This document shows positions 44,571 to 56,354 of a stretch of 64,000 bases of DNA, one piece after another (within the stretch, counting starts at the first letter, position 1; each line of letters opens with the position of its first letter). The translations under genes were made by a program, and so were the position numbers. The DNA comes from Bryopsis sp. KO-2023. Its lineage: Eukaryota; Chlorophyta; Ulvophyceae; Bryopsidales; Bryopsidaceae. The notes below the pieces were generated by a model. It worked only from the letters and a program-made list of their open reading frames with translations, was not told the origin of the DNA and searched no databases. The DNA lies in contig BSYQ01000010.1 in the NCBI GenBank assembly GCA_030272585.1, positions 4,092,001 to 4,156,000 on the forward strand, in the 5' to 3' direction.

Positions 44571-47500
44571 ATGGAGTTCTTTTGGTCACTGTTGGCGCTG
44601 CTTGCCTGCGCACCCGTGTGGTTTGTGCTGGGGGAGCTCTCCCGAAAACTGAGATTCCCTGCAATCACGGGGTGCCTTCTCGGCGGTTTCTTGTGCTCTC
44701 AGCGCTGGTTGGGCATCCTGAGCGAGGCGAAACTGAGCTCGCTGTGGAGCATAGATCACACATGTTTGGCTTTCGTCGCTTTCGCGGCGGGCGCGGAGCT
44801 CAAACTCAGTGACGTCAAGCAAGCGTTCAAGCAGGTCGCCTTCTGCTTTCGAATCAATATTCCCTCTGTAGCACCCTTTTGCGCCAATGTGGATGCATGA
44901 AATCTCTTCACCATTTCTCCTTTTACCTTTTGCCCTGGTGCCACACCTCACCTGTTGATTGCAGATCTCTTCAAATGAGACTGCAATTTAAGCACATTTC
45001 CCACAATTCAGTCAGGATCAAGGTTTCGTCTGACATGGGTACTCCTTAGATGCACAAATGTTGACACAATTCGATTGAATGGATTGGAGTCCAAAACAAA
45101 ATTTCTGTGGTTTTTTCAACAATCGCTTTAGATTCTGCCAACGTGAAAATCAATATATTTTGGTCAGCAACCCAAACTTCAATCACAGAAACAGCCATGT
45201 ATACATACATTTGAAGCCGGTATATTTCCAAGGATAGCACCAATGAAACTTGACCTCAATCCTTTCGTTTGCCACAATGATGTGGCATCAGCAAATTTAA
45301 CTCAGAGTTTGCTGCTTTGCAAATAGGTGGTGGCAGTGACAGCAGGGATTGCGGTTTTCACGTGGGTGTATGTTTGTGCCATCCTGGCTCTATTAGTCTC
45401 AAGGGCCAAGTTTGATCCTCCCCTGAAACAGCATCATACGATGGCAATGGCAACTCTGGGGGCCACATTGATGATTGCAAGATCCCCTGCCTCTGCGGTG
45501 AGAAAATTAAATAAATAAAAAAAATATATATATCTATATATATATATATATATAAATATTAAGATTTTCTTCAATCGATTAAAAATTGGGGGGGGGGGTC
45601 CGTTGTTAAGTCCAAGCCGTTGTCAGGGTTTTTTTTCCAGCCGTGGTGTATTGTTCTCAATGAGAGTGAAAAAGCTGCAGGGATGATCGTTGGTGGTTGG
45701 TTGTGTTTCTCAGATTGCTGTGTTGAGGGAGGTGGAAGGGAGGGGTCCATTCTGCTCCCTTGTGATCGCTGTGATAGTAGCCAAGGATGTCTTGGTCATC
45801 GTGGCGTTTGCTCTAAACATAGAACTCGCCAGAGTGGTAGGTGATGGTCTGATGGATTGCTGTTCGGAAGTATCTGTTGTTTTGTTCGATTACCCATCTC
45901 GACAAGGCGAAAGCACTGTTTTGTTCAGTGTCTCTCTTCCAAAACGCGTTGTAAAAGTGTTGGGTTTCTTTGAAATGCACTTGTTTTTTTCCCTGAAAGC
46001 TCGATGAACATGCCCACAAACCAGCCGGTCCTGAATGGCACAACCTGCTTGAGCCTTTCGCCAATGTTTTCACCTCCATAACTGTTGGGTGCATTGGGAT
46101 GTACATCATTGGAGGTCTTATTGTGTCGCTGGGTGGGGCGCTCAGGCGAGCATCCAGGTAAGGTGCATTCCTTCTATATCAGAGTTTCAGCAGCACAAGA
46201 ATCGATTGGCAATTCCCTGTAGCCCTTCCAGGGGTGGCTGTTTTGTATCTGAAACGAATTGGAGATACTCATCGCAGTGTGGTGGTGTGCCTAGAGTGTG
46301 GCCTATTGTGATTCTCGGTGCATTGTTGGGGCTCTTCCAAGCAACCGCCTATTTGAAGGGTGAGCCGCTATTGGCATGCATGGTGGCTGGGTTGATCACA
46401 GCCAATTCAGGGTAATTCATGGGTATGTGCATATCGAACTTCTTTTTCAACCAAATGGTAGGCAGATCAGCTTTATGTTTTTTTCTGTTTCGTTTTTTAG
46501 TCTTTAGATCTTCATTCACACACATATCCAGGAGTGCATTTTTCGAAAAAAAATACATATATATGTATAAATCTATTTTATTTATGTTAGAAATTTGGAA
46601 ATTTTGTTTTTATGTTTTTGTCAGTAACCCCCAAGATGTGGATGTTTAGTTTATTCACATACCCCATTGAAAACTCATATATTTTGAAATAGTGTGACTG
46701 TCACACATTCTGTCTTATCTTACAGAGGAGAATCGGTTGAGAAGTTGCGGGGTGAGCTCGACAGCCAAATGGAAAAAATGATGCCTTTCGTCAATACACT
46801 TTTCTTTGGGTTGATCGGAGCATCCCTTAAAGTGGTGAGTTGAACAACCTCTGATTCCTTCCACAAGCATTTCTCAGCAAAACAAGATATTCCTGAATTG
46901 TTTTGAGACGTTGAGAGAACAGTAATAATGGGCTTTCAGGGTGGATGGTGGTCGATGGCATGGTTTTCGGTGGTGATATTTGCAGTTCGATTGGTAGCCC
47001 TGTATTGTGGATGCCGAGTTGGGTGCGTTTTGGGAAGTTGTTCAAAAGAGCAAGCGAACGTTGTGTGGATGACCATGGTAACACAGGTGGGTGCTTTTTT
47101 CCCTGCAGAGCCAGCCTTATGAATACAGTTCATGATAGGAGAAAAATAGTTTGGTATTCCAACCTCTGAAATATTGTCAATTTCAACCTCTATGGGTTCT
47201 TGTTTTCAGTGGTTTTTCTGATACGTCTGGTTTTTGAAATGATTGTCCCTGGTGACGATCGATTCCATCGAATCGAATGGCTTTGTGAATGAAACAGCAT
47301 TTGTGCTGTATCATGCTTTTTTTTCCGGGTCGTCTCATTTTTTGTCTTCAAATTTTCTCCCTGGAGGCTAAACTTCCTGTGTTTCACGATGTCTCACTGT
47401 GGTTCATTGCTTTGTGTGATGATTTTTCTTTTTTTTGGGTGGGGGGCTATGACAGGCCGGGGTGGCTCTAGGTCTTGCCAGAATGGTCGGCGTCAGATTT

Positions 47501-47966
47501 CCTGGATGGGGACATCACTTCCAAACCGTGATGGTACTGGTGTTGAAAGATGATATCCAATAGCACTTTTGCCTGCTTTCACTGGCTCCCTCAATTCACA
47601 CCACATTTAACTTTGATGCTTTCTTTTTTTATGATATCTTTTTTCTTTTGCAATCCTAAATATAAAGGGTGATTCTGGACATTCAGATCAGTAAAGTCCT
47701 GGTGAAATTCAAAGCTCCCAGGTTACCATCTATCTGGGTGATGAGGGGTTTGGCTGGATTTGCATTTTCGGGTTGATGGGACCATGACAATATTCTTTGT
47801 TCGACAGGTGTCCACAATAATCCTCAATTTAATTTCAGGCCCACCATTGCTGAGATTTGCAGTGGTGACGGTTGGTGAATTCAAGAGTGCATTGAAGGCA
47901 GTCACTCGAATCAAGAGCATGCAAGATTTACAATCCTCTGATCCAGGGAAACGACCAGCCGTATAG
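44571..47966 (+). CDS. CPA2-family monovalent cation/proton antiporter
   Basis: CPA2 carriers (KefB/CHX/KEA relatives) exchange K+ or Na+ for H+ across endomembranes, plastid or plasma membrane. Nine exons (44571-44834, 45327-45497, 45714-45836, 46000-46157, 46295-46411, 46726-46834, 46940-47086, 47456-47533, 47808-47966) close in phase to 441 residues, about 12 spans. Family motifs are FPAITGCLLGGFL, FAAGAELKLSDVK, ARSPASA then IAVLREVEGRGPF, and the likely ion-binding aspartate in VAKDVLVIVAFAL. The final span has FPGWGHHF then ISGPPLLRFAV. It lacks the RCK/TrkA-N regulatory domain of KefB and KEA. Exons are short and regular, with no sign of decay. Confidence 0.9.
45520..45555. repeat. TA microsatellite in an antiporter intron
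   Basis: A run of TA units with few breaks in the intron after 45497, followed by a G9-10 run near 45590. Confidence 0.8.
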
Positions 47967-48735
47967 TTCTTGTATTCATCAAATCATAGAAATGGCCACT
48001 CTCAAATCACAGAAAACACACAAAAAAGAAATTGAAAATTATGCCGTTGTTTTTGGGTTGGGAAGCAGAGGGGACAGACACTTTTTTCTGCTGGGATTTG
48101 TTCAGTTTTTAATAAAATAGGAACGCCGGTGTGTTGTTGTTTTTGCCATTTCGAATGTTTCTCACAAGGGCATTTTTCGAGGGTCTATAGCTAAAGATGT
48201 CTTTCAGTTGGGTTCCTTCGGGAAAAGTAGCTTCGATTAGGATATCAAATCAGTTGGATTACAGAGATGTAAAGAGGAATTAGGACCTCAGCGAGGCTCT
48301 GACTGCAAGGGATGAAGGGTATGAATGTTGGGACTGTAAGCAAGAACGGAACTTTTGTGATTGCAACTTCGCTCCTCCTCCAAGAGACGAAAACACTTTT
48401 GTGCTGAAACACACTGGTATTAGTGTTTTTCACGTTGGAATTTGGAGCAGTCTATCGTTTTTGGGCCCATTGTGACCCCCCCCCCAAAAAAAAAAATTTG
48501 GCTGGCAATTTCTTGAGACAAAACAATTTTTTTAAAGATAATTTTTCGGCCACAAAAGGGCCACAAGAAGATGAAACAGTCAAATTCTGGGACACTTCTG
48601 GCCAGCGAACTTACAGAAAATTGAAAATTGGGGAGAGATTGATTAATCAATACATCGCCCATTTGCAAGATTCGCAATGATGAACTGTCGGCAAGACGGA
48701 TGATTCCTGAATGGGTTGCCAGATCGTAAGGAAAA
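47967..48735. other. Spacer with fold-back repeat copy 2
   Basis: No gene seen. It contains the second copy of the dispersed repeat (48462-48615) and the TraB promoter. Confidence 0.55.
48462..48615. repeat. Dispersed fold-back repeat, copy 2
   Basis: Shares with 21061-21180 the left arm (GGGCCCATTGTGACCCC here), the right arm GGCCACAAAAGGGCCAC (48548-48564), the tail AGAAGATGAAACAG and the end TGGCCAGCGAACTT. The middle is longer and A/T-rich, so this copy has diverged or gained sequence. A fainter similarity (CCACAGAAGAATTGGAGCCAAAAAG) lies at about 55199-55224 in the LSH gene. Confidence 0.7.
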
Positions 48736-49950
48736 ATGTCATCGGGAATGGCGTGTTCAAGACACTTCGCCAGGACACCCCACATTCAGGCTACGCGCCC
48801 ACCGCGCTCACTCCCATGTCGTTGTTTCAAACACAAAGATCATGGGCTGACTCCGCAAGGAATTATCCTCCCCCCGTTGGACGTCGACCACGCCAGCGTG
48901 CGCCTGTTCGGGGTGGACCACTTGACCGTTCAGTCTTCCATAGGTAATCATATTTTGGAGGAGAAGCCCGGTGCGGTCGTCGTTGAAACGGCCGTCACAC
49001 CCACGCATGGCGGCGCGAACGGTCGAGTTTTCAGTTGCGCCGATGACGAGGAGGAGGAAGGCTTGTTCATGCGACAAATGATTTGCGCCACCGTGAGGGA
49101 GTTGCAAAAACTAGATGCGGTCATCGGCAGCGATCTGTGGAAAAACCTGGAGGTCAACATGAATGGGGAGCAATTGGCGTACGTTTCTGCGCTGGGCGTG
49201 GGGGCGGATTTGATTTTCGGAGACAGGCCAAAGATTGACACCCTCCTGAGGCTAGCAAAACTTGCCACCATAACTGATCTTGATTATGCTTATGGGGAGC
49301 AGTCCAAATCGAATTATCTGGACCTGGCGTTGGGTGGGCACATTAGAGAGCGGAAAACAAGTTTGGATGATGTTGGCCGTGTTGAAGCTATAATGCTGCT
49401 GGAGAGGGAGGCGTTGATGTGCCAGGCGATCCACCAAGCTTGTCAGGATGTTGGTTCAGGGGGGTCCGTTGTCGGGGTGGTGGGGGCGGAGCATGTCAAA
49501 GCAATGACTGAGCTGTGGACTTCAAACACTTTTGGATCAATTGTGGCAGCCATCGAAAAGGAGAGCATGGAACAGGAGCCGGTGGAAGGATTTCAGGATG
49601 TGGATGAACCGATGAAAGAAAATCCGGGAATCAGAAGGGCTCTTCTGGAAAGCTTTTTGAGGTTGGCGGCAGGGGAACAGCTCATAACGGTGCTCAATGA
49701 AAACCTGGAGCCCATTTCTGATGAATACCGAGATGATTACTGGTTTGCCAGTGAACTGTACGGTTCAACGAGGATGCTCCTTGCCGTCATGGACAAAGAG
49801 AGCTTGTCCAAGGTTTGTTGTGGGTGGCAATGCGACATGTGGGATATCCTGGAGGGGTATCGAAAAGTAAGGCCGATAAATGGAGGGACAGGAGTTGACC
49901 TAGAGCTCATTGTTCAGCAAAGGGCACTGGACCCTGAAGTGACGGGATGA
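48736..49950 (+). CDS. TraB-domain protein with N-terminal extension
   Basis: Eukaryotic TraB proteins sit at the mitochondrial outer membrane or ER-mitochondria contacts; bacterial relatives (TraB/PrgY) are pheromone-shutdown proteins. The gene is intronless, 404 residues, ATG 48736. The first 50 residues are basic, Cys/Arg-rich and nearly free of acids, consistent with an organelle presequence. The domain opens RLFGVDHLTVQSS, then PGAVVVETAV, MNGEQLAYVSALGVGADLIF with GDRP, and SVVGVVGAEHVKAM, which are the conserved blocks. I see no C-terminal membrane span, unlike plant TRB1/2, so it may be a soluble matrix or stroma form. Function unknown. Confidence 0.85.
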   Translation: MSSGMACSRHFARTPHIQATRPPRSLPCRCFKHKDHGLTPQGIILPPLDVDHASVRLFGVDHLTVQSSIGNHILEEKPGAVVVETAVTPTHGGANGRVFSCADDEEEEGLFMRQMICATVRELQKLDAVIGSDLWKNLEVNMNGEQLAYVSALGVGADLIFGDRPKIDTLLRLAKLATITDLDYAYGEQSKSNYLDLALGGHIRERKTSLDDVGRVEAIMLLEREALMCQAIHQACQDVGSGGSVVGVVGAEHVKAMTELWTSNTFGSIVAAIEKESMEQEPVEGFQDVDEPMKENPGIRRALLESFLRLAAGEQLITVLNENLEPISDEYRDDYWFASELYGSTRMLLAVMDKESLSKVCCGWQCDMWDILEGYRKVRPINGGTGVDLELIVQQRALDPEVTG

Positions 49951-50902
49951 TGAGGTCCTTTTGATCAATTGGCTGCATAAGGGTGCTTTTTTTTTCCTTT
50001 TCTGTGGCGTTCGGTGGTGGTCCAGTTTTGTTATTCCCCATTTTGTCTGCAATCTAGGGGTTGGGCGTTGGTATAGATAGGATTCGGAATTTGCTTTCTA
50101 CGTATGATTTCATGCATCTTGAGGTAAAGAAGTGGATTATGAAATAGATGTAAAGCGTGGCGGGACTTTTGTGACTTCAAAGTTAAATTTTGTTTGCAAA
50201 CCCAGAAACGACTGCTGAAAAAAGCTTGGGTTTGTCATGGGGGTTCTGATCTGGTATTTAAGCCGGAAAAAAATGGACTTCTAGAGTCCGCTGTGGCGTA
50301 ACCATCAACAGATGTGTTTTCAAAGCAAAACTCCACATGTCCCTATCCAGTCCACTGCGGACTTCCAATCACAAGATGCCACATGTGAAATAATACATTT
50401 TATGTAAGGGGACAACAATAATTAGGTAGTTGCTAGTAGTTTGTATGGTTAAGACTCCAGGTTATGGTATTTCAAGGAACTTTGGATAACAGGGGTCGAA
50501 CGTGAAATCAACAATTTTTTTTTAAACCAAAACTCAGCGCTTTCCAAAGCTGCTTCTAATAGAATGTCAAATGTGGATTACATCATATACTTTTGGAAAA
50601 CATGGGGTCCCAATTTCCTGCACATCAAGAAGGGATTTGACCTGTCACAGTTTCTCTAGCACGATTTGTCCATCATGCCCCACTCCATTCTATGAACAAA
50701 AAGAACCGTGTAAACCTTGTCATGGTTCTGAAACCTGATCACCTGCAAACTCACCAAATCCGGATCAAACAAAAGAAAAAGCAAACCAACCATCCCCAAG
50801 TTTTCAAAACGAAAAAAGAAAGTAAAAAAAAAACCAAAGAAAAAAAGAAAACCCACGTACAAACACTCACACAAAAGGAGAGGAAGAAATAAGAATCCCT
50901 GG
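49951..50902. other. Convergent 3' spacer, TraB and LSH
   Basis: Nearly 1 kb without a gene. An open plus frame (50692-50892) is Lys/Thr-rich from A-runs and rejected. Confidence 0.6.
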
Positions 50903-53900
50903 CTACCAGCCCTCGACTTTTTCCTCATTTTCTAAGTCAAAGTCTTGTTCTTCATTTTTGATTTCTTCTTCATTTTCGACTTTTTCTTCATTTTCTTCTC
51001 CTCCTTCATTTTTTTCTCCTTCTAGTTTGCTGAAGATCGTGCTTCCCGTTTTCACCACCACCTCATAGCCAACGTCCATCTGTGGATATGGGGGTGGCTT
51101 CTTCTCCACCATATGATCTCGGTTCAACAATCTATCCAGTGTCTAAGCCATACACACACACCCAAACTCACTTGCTCCAACAAATTCAAAAAAAAAAAAA
51201 CTCATTGAGAAAATAGGATTCCTTACAAACATCACATATATCAGTCCGAGCAGAAATCTTCCCCTTGGGATATCTATTTTAAGCATGACATGTGGATGAT
51301 GATGTGTGTGTGCTCATATGGAAGGACACACATGATGTGCGTATGGAAAGTTACACATCGATTTCTTTTTTTCTATTTTGCTTTTTTTGGTGTCATGATG
51401 AACCAACCTCATCTGACACTGAATCCTCCTGAGCAACATCTTCCAGCTTGACATCGCTCTGGAGCAGTGCCAGCAGTTCATCCACTCCAAGGGACGTTGG
51501 TTTGTTGTTGTCCTCCTACAGAAAAAAAAATAAAAATACTATATACAGTAGACGCCGCTTTATTAACCCCATTCGGGCCACGCCTTTTCGGGCTAATAAA
51601 GCGATTGGTTAACAATCCGATGTCCGACATTTCCCCTCTCCCAGACGCGCACGCATTCGAATCAAACTCTAAAGAACTCGTTAATAGTGGTCTGGCGGTT
51701 GAAACGCCGTCGAAGGAACTCCATGATCCCGTCTTGGGTCGTTCTCGGTGACGGAATGGTCTTGTCGAGCACGAGTCGCAGGTTATGACGTCCAGAAACA
51801 GATACAGAAGTTCGACAGTTACATATTCATATTGCAGTGCGTTCATTTTTTCAGCCGTTTCATATTCTCTATGCATTCAGTTCATTTTGTTCGACTGTTT
51901 TCGAATTCCCTTTGCACTGCGCGTTCTTCGTTCGATTATTCGCATATGAAATTCGCGAGTGGCGTGGTTAATTAGCCGACGGCCGGGCTGATTAAACGAT
52001 GGTTCCCACCCCCTGAAAATTCCGTTCCTGGCGACTTGGGCTAAGAAAGCGGCGGGGTTAATTATCCGATGGTTATTAAAGCGGCGTCTACTGTATTTAA
52101 AAAATATGTGTTTAAATTTGTATACTTTTAGGAACATCAGTCATCCGTATCAAAACTAAGCTCATTCCTTCTACAGCCCACATTCTCTGTTGGACCAACC
52201 TACTCCATTTCAAAATAGAGAAAATGCTAAAAGAAGTGATGCCAACGAGATTTGAATAGGTGCTGTTTCTCACCAGGTCGGCCCTGAACGCTCCTTTTTT
52301 CATGACCAGCCTTTCTAAAACCATTTTGTCTGCTGCCCTCTTGATCATCCGAACTTCGACGGAATCTGCTGTGATTAATCGAAGCACCAAAACTGGTTTT
52401 GTCTGACCGATACGATGGCACCGATCCATCGCCTGCAAGACATATCAACAACAATTTTTTCCCATCAATCCCCAAACCCAACTCACCAACACACCATAGG
52501 CACCAGAGTAGGAGTGGTGTATTTGGTTTTATGAAGAAAGATGGTACACATTTATATGTAAAAAAGCGGGTTTCCATTGATCCAGATGAATCGCAGAATC
52601 GCCAGACAGGGAAAACAACGATGTGAGCGGGAAATTCATTTTATTTTATTTTATATATGAAATAAAGGGGAAGGCACCGACCTGGAGGTCTTGCTGTGGG
52701 TTCCAGTCGCTGTCGTAGATGATGGCTGTATCGGCCGCGGTCAAGTTAATGCCGAGGCCACCTGCTCGAGTGCTCAGCAGAAAAACCCCAGGTCCATCAG
52801 GAGAATTGAACCTCACGATTTGCTCCTGTCTTTCTTTCCACCCCACAGACCCATCGATTCGACAAGGTTCGTGCCATGTTTCGGAGAAATAATAGTCCAG
52901 AATGTCAAGCATTCGTGTCATCTGAGAAAACCAACAAAAAGCTTGAACACCTTTGGAAAAAGTTTTTTTTTTTTTTTCCGGCAAAACATTAAAAAATAAC
53001 CCAAACAGACCTCGTCAAACATTGATCGATCCACCAAATGATTTCTTGTTTTTTCGTTTTTTTTTCTTCGTAAACTTGAATAAAAAATCACACACATGGT
53101 TGGAAATTAAAGACCTAGCAGAGCTATGGTTCTTTCTTTACCTGCGAAAATATAATGACTTTGTGGCCATCCTTCCTCAGTTTGTTTATCAGTCTGTCCA
53201 GGAGTTTCATTTTTCCACATTGTTCCAGTAGTTGTGCGATCGGAGGATACACTGTGGAGCCATCATAACCCCCTTCGATCAGGTCTGGGTGATTGCAATT
53301 TTTTCGCATCTGCATGACGATTTTTCTCAAGCCGCCAACGGAAACGCAGACGGATCCATTCCTGGCCTTCTCCTCGGTTAGCCGTTGCTGAACACACACA
53401 GAATTTTTATTTTTTTTCTGGAAAAAATTCTAAGAAAAAGCCAAGGTAAAATTCAAACAGAGGAAAACAGTGTATTTGTTTGATTAGACTGCTCCTTGGC
53501 CACACGTTTTCTCAAGAGAGCAAAGAGCGAGGGGTTGAGCAGAAAGCGCTATAATTTTCCTTATAAATTCCATCCATCCGCACACCACACTCCCCCCCCA
53601 AAAAAAGCTTACCACGAGTTTGCGCTCGATAAGCTCCTTGTTGATGTTTTTTTGATATTGGGTCATCTTTGCATACATTATGATTTCTTGTTTTTCTGGA
53701 AGCTTCAAATTGCAATCCGATTTCAGTCTCCTCAAAAAGAAGGGCTTCAAAATGGAGTGCAGCTTGGTGACCACCTTGTTACGCTGCTCCATTGCAACAA
53801 CAGCCTGAAAGAGGGGAAAATAGAAAAAAAAACAAGCCAAGGTCAGGAGCTCAGGAAATCAAGACATCTTTTCAAACCACCACTTTGAGAAGCATTTCCC

Positions 53901-56206
53901 CCTCCAACAACTTCATATCACTCCCAATTTTATTTTTTATTTTTCTGAATGGAGGGCAACGAGGCTGAAAGCCTCATGTTTTAGCAAATGGGCAAAAACC
54001 TGTGCTATTGATCTTGCTTTTTCGATTACTCTGTCCATGGTCCGAACAGCACCGTAAAAAAATTGGCAAAAAAAAAAAAATTGGATGCTATGGATCACCT
54101 GATCACCCCCCCCTTGACGAACTGCCGAGAAATCGAACCAGGACTCGAAATCACCGTGCTGGTCGAAAACGTGTGGAAGAATGAAATTCAAAATGCTCCA
54201 CAATTCGCTCAATGTGTTCTGGAGTGGGGTACCTTGGAAAAAACCACAGCAAGAATATCAATGCAACCACCAGTGCTTGTCTGCCACCACTTGATTGCAC
54301 AGTGTGCAATCAACAAGGGGCTTCCATCTCCAATGCTGTAAATTTAACAAAAAATGACCAGGTCAATATATATATATATATATATGTATTTTTTTTTTAA
54401 GAGACCTGGTAATTTATTTTCATTTTTATATATATATTTTTTTTCTTGCAGATATCCACTCCAGTTGAAAATCCTTTTGAAAGCAAGAGGTGGTTGGTTT
54501 GAAACAAATACCTGTGAGCAAGATTTTGTTTCCAGCCGTGATTGCTCGGAGCTGACGGATGAGTTTGCACTTGTGGTTCTTTAGCCTGTGGCCCTCATCC
54601 ACGATCATGGATTTGAATTTGAATTTCATAAAGAAGCTGATATCGTTCATGACAATTTCGTAAGTTGTCACAATCACCGGAAAAGATGATGTGACTTTAC
54701 CTGAAACATAAAATTAAGAAAATCAACAAACAGCATCAGCCAGCCTGTCATTGATTCGATAGCTCATCCCACAGGAATGCAACCATTGTGGCGGCCAATC
54801 CGAAAATATGGAGAAAAAAAGGATCCAAAAATTAGAATAGAATTCTCTTGACGAAACCCCTCTCCCCACCCTGGGATGATCGTTGGTCAAGTTGCAAGGA
54901 GAACTCACCGCTGAGTTTGGTCGCCCTGAGGCGAGCTCTTTCTGCTTTGTCCCCATGATATAGGAGGCAAGGTATGCTGGGTGCGAATCGATTGAATTCA
55001 GACAGCCAGTTGCCGACAGTCGACAGAGGGGCGATTACGATGAAAGGCCCGAGGATACGTTTTTGTCGGAGGAAGGCAAAGAGCCCAATGGTCTGGATCT
55101 GTGGTGTAAAAAAAAAAAAAAGCTGAAAAAATTGCTCTTTTGGTTAAAAAAAATGTTTGAAAAAAACTTTTGCTTTCGCTTTTTTTTGACTCTTTTCGCC
55201 ACAGAAGAATTGGAGCCAAAAAGGATTGTCAAAGATTTTCAGTTGTTTTTTTTTTCAAACTCTCGGATTTGGAATAGATGAAATGGAAGGGAAGCAAATA
55301 TCTCACCGTTTTTCCCAACCCCATTTCATCTGCGAGAATTCCATTGAGCCCATTTTTGTACAATGACAGCATCCAACGAACTCCGTTCAGCTGGTAGTCT
55401 CGAAGATCCCCAGTTACCAATGGCAGGAACTCCTGCATTCATGGAAAAGAAGCAGAGAAATTCACACCTACCCCAATTTTGGATTCTCGAATTCCACAGA
55501 TTTTTCTTAAATGGAAAGCTGCGGGTGGAAAAGGAAGGAAGCGATCGCTTCCCAGTCTTGCCTGTGTCGGGGTGAGATTTTTCTTTTGCCTCTTGTTGGC
55601 AGAACTGGAGGGTGGTTTGGCTTGACCTCCTTTTCTCTTCTTTTTGCCCTTGGTCTCTTCGGGATCATTCTCGGCATTTCCAGTCTTTTCCTCATCATCC
55701 CCCATCTTACAAATCGCCTCCTTCATGAACTGGGAGTACATGTCAGTCTTGTTCAACATGGAGTCCAGCTCCTCCAATCGACATGGTGTCAGGGTGCCCT
55801 CCACCTGGGAAAAAAAAAATGAAAAAACCACACAATATTGAAAATCTAGCCCACCGGGTGCATAAAAGGCTCTGAATCCTGACTGTCAATGCCCTCCCTT
55901 TAACTTCACACAGCAGCACTGAAATGAAAAGCTTCGACTTCAGCCAGATGATCTGAATTCAGAACGATGGGGTCAGACAATTCTTCGAAATGCCATCAAA
56001 TGCTTCGGAGGCATTTGGAATTTTCTCACCTCCTCGTTCGTTTTTCCCTCGTTTGCTTCTCTTGCCGTACGCAAGTTTTCCTCTTCCTCCTCCAACGCGT
56101 CCCATTCTTTTTCTTCTTCTTCCTCCTCCTCCACCTCGATATCCGTGACGCTCCCGAGGTCGCTAGCTTTCTCCCCACTCCCCGATGACTCCTTCTCGCC
56201 AATCAT
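50903..56206 (-). CDS. SNF2-family chromatin remodeller, LSH/HELLS/DDM1 type
   Basis: LSH/DDM1 is an ATP-driven nucleosome remodeller needed for DNA methylation and silencing of repeats. Thirteen exons (56206-56030, 55804-55562, 55432-55307, 55098-54909, 54700-54512, 54232-54107, 54028-54000, 53804-53613, 53387-53142, 52921-52682, 52432-52274, 51515-51408, 51142-50903) close in phase to 754 residues, like DDM1 (764). The N-terminus is acidic. Motif I DEMGLGKT is at about 175-182, then [23 protein letters not shown] (about 280), [25 protein letters not shown], and C-terminal motifs [11 protein letters not shown] and [13 protein letters not shown]. No chromo-, SANT- or bromodomain is present, which favours LSH over ISWI or CHD. 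The tail is Glu-rich. The exon at 54028-54000 is tiny. Intron 2 is GC-AG. A MITE sits in the intron before 51515. Confidence 0.92.
51544..52095. mobile_element. Pogo/Tigger-like MITE inside the LSH gene
   Basis: Terminal inverted repeats start CAGTAGACGCCGCTTTA at 51546 and, on the other strand, at 52093; they match over about 22 bp with one mismatch. TA dinucleotides flank both ends (51544-51545, 52094-52095), the target duplication of Tc1/mariner-pogo elements, and the 5'-CAGT start is pogo-like. The interior (about 500 bp) has subterminal repeats (AATAACC/GGTTAAC types) and degenerate 35-45-bp units of GAAC/TTCG at about 51810-51960. No intact transposase is encoded. It is intronic, so it is spliced out. 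Confidence 0.85.
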
Positions 56207-56354
56207 CTTTTCTCTGAAGTTTTGCGCCAGGCAACAAAATCAGAAACAATGCCAGAAACCTGCGCGAGCTTGACGAAGCGCGACAGCTGACTGTTGCTGC
56301 AGGAAAGTCCAACAAACGAGCAAGGGGGAACGTGTTTCTGAAACTGAAATCTTG
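56207..56354. promoter_or_regulatory. 148-bp divergent promoter, LSH and the 56355 gene
   Basis: The two proposed ATGs are 148 bp apart. Sequence is GC-balanced and CpG-containing, without an evident TATA box. Confidence 0.45.

Noticed and set aside
51478-51876. 132-codon frame within the MITE as a transposase remnant
   Set aside because: No helix-turn-helix or DDE motif is visible and the sequence is made of degenerate short repeats.
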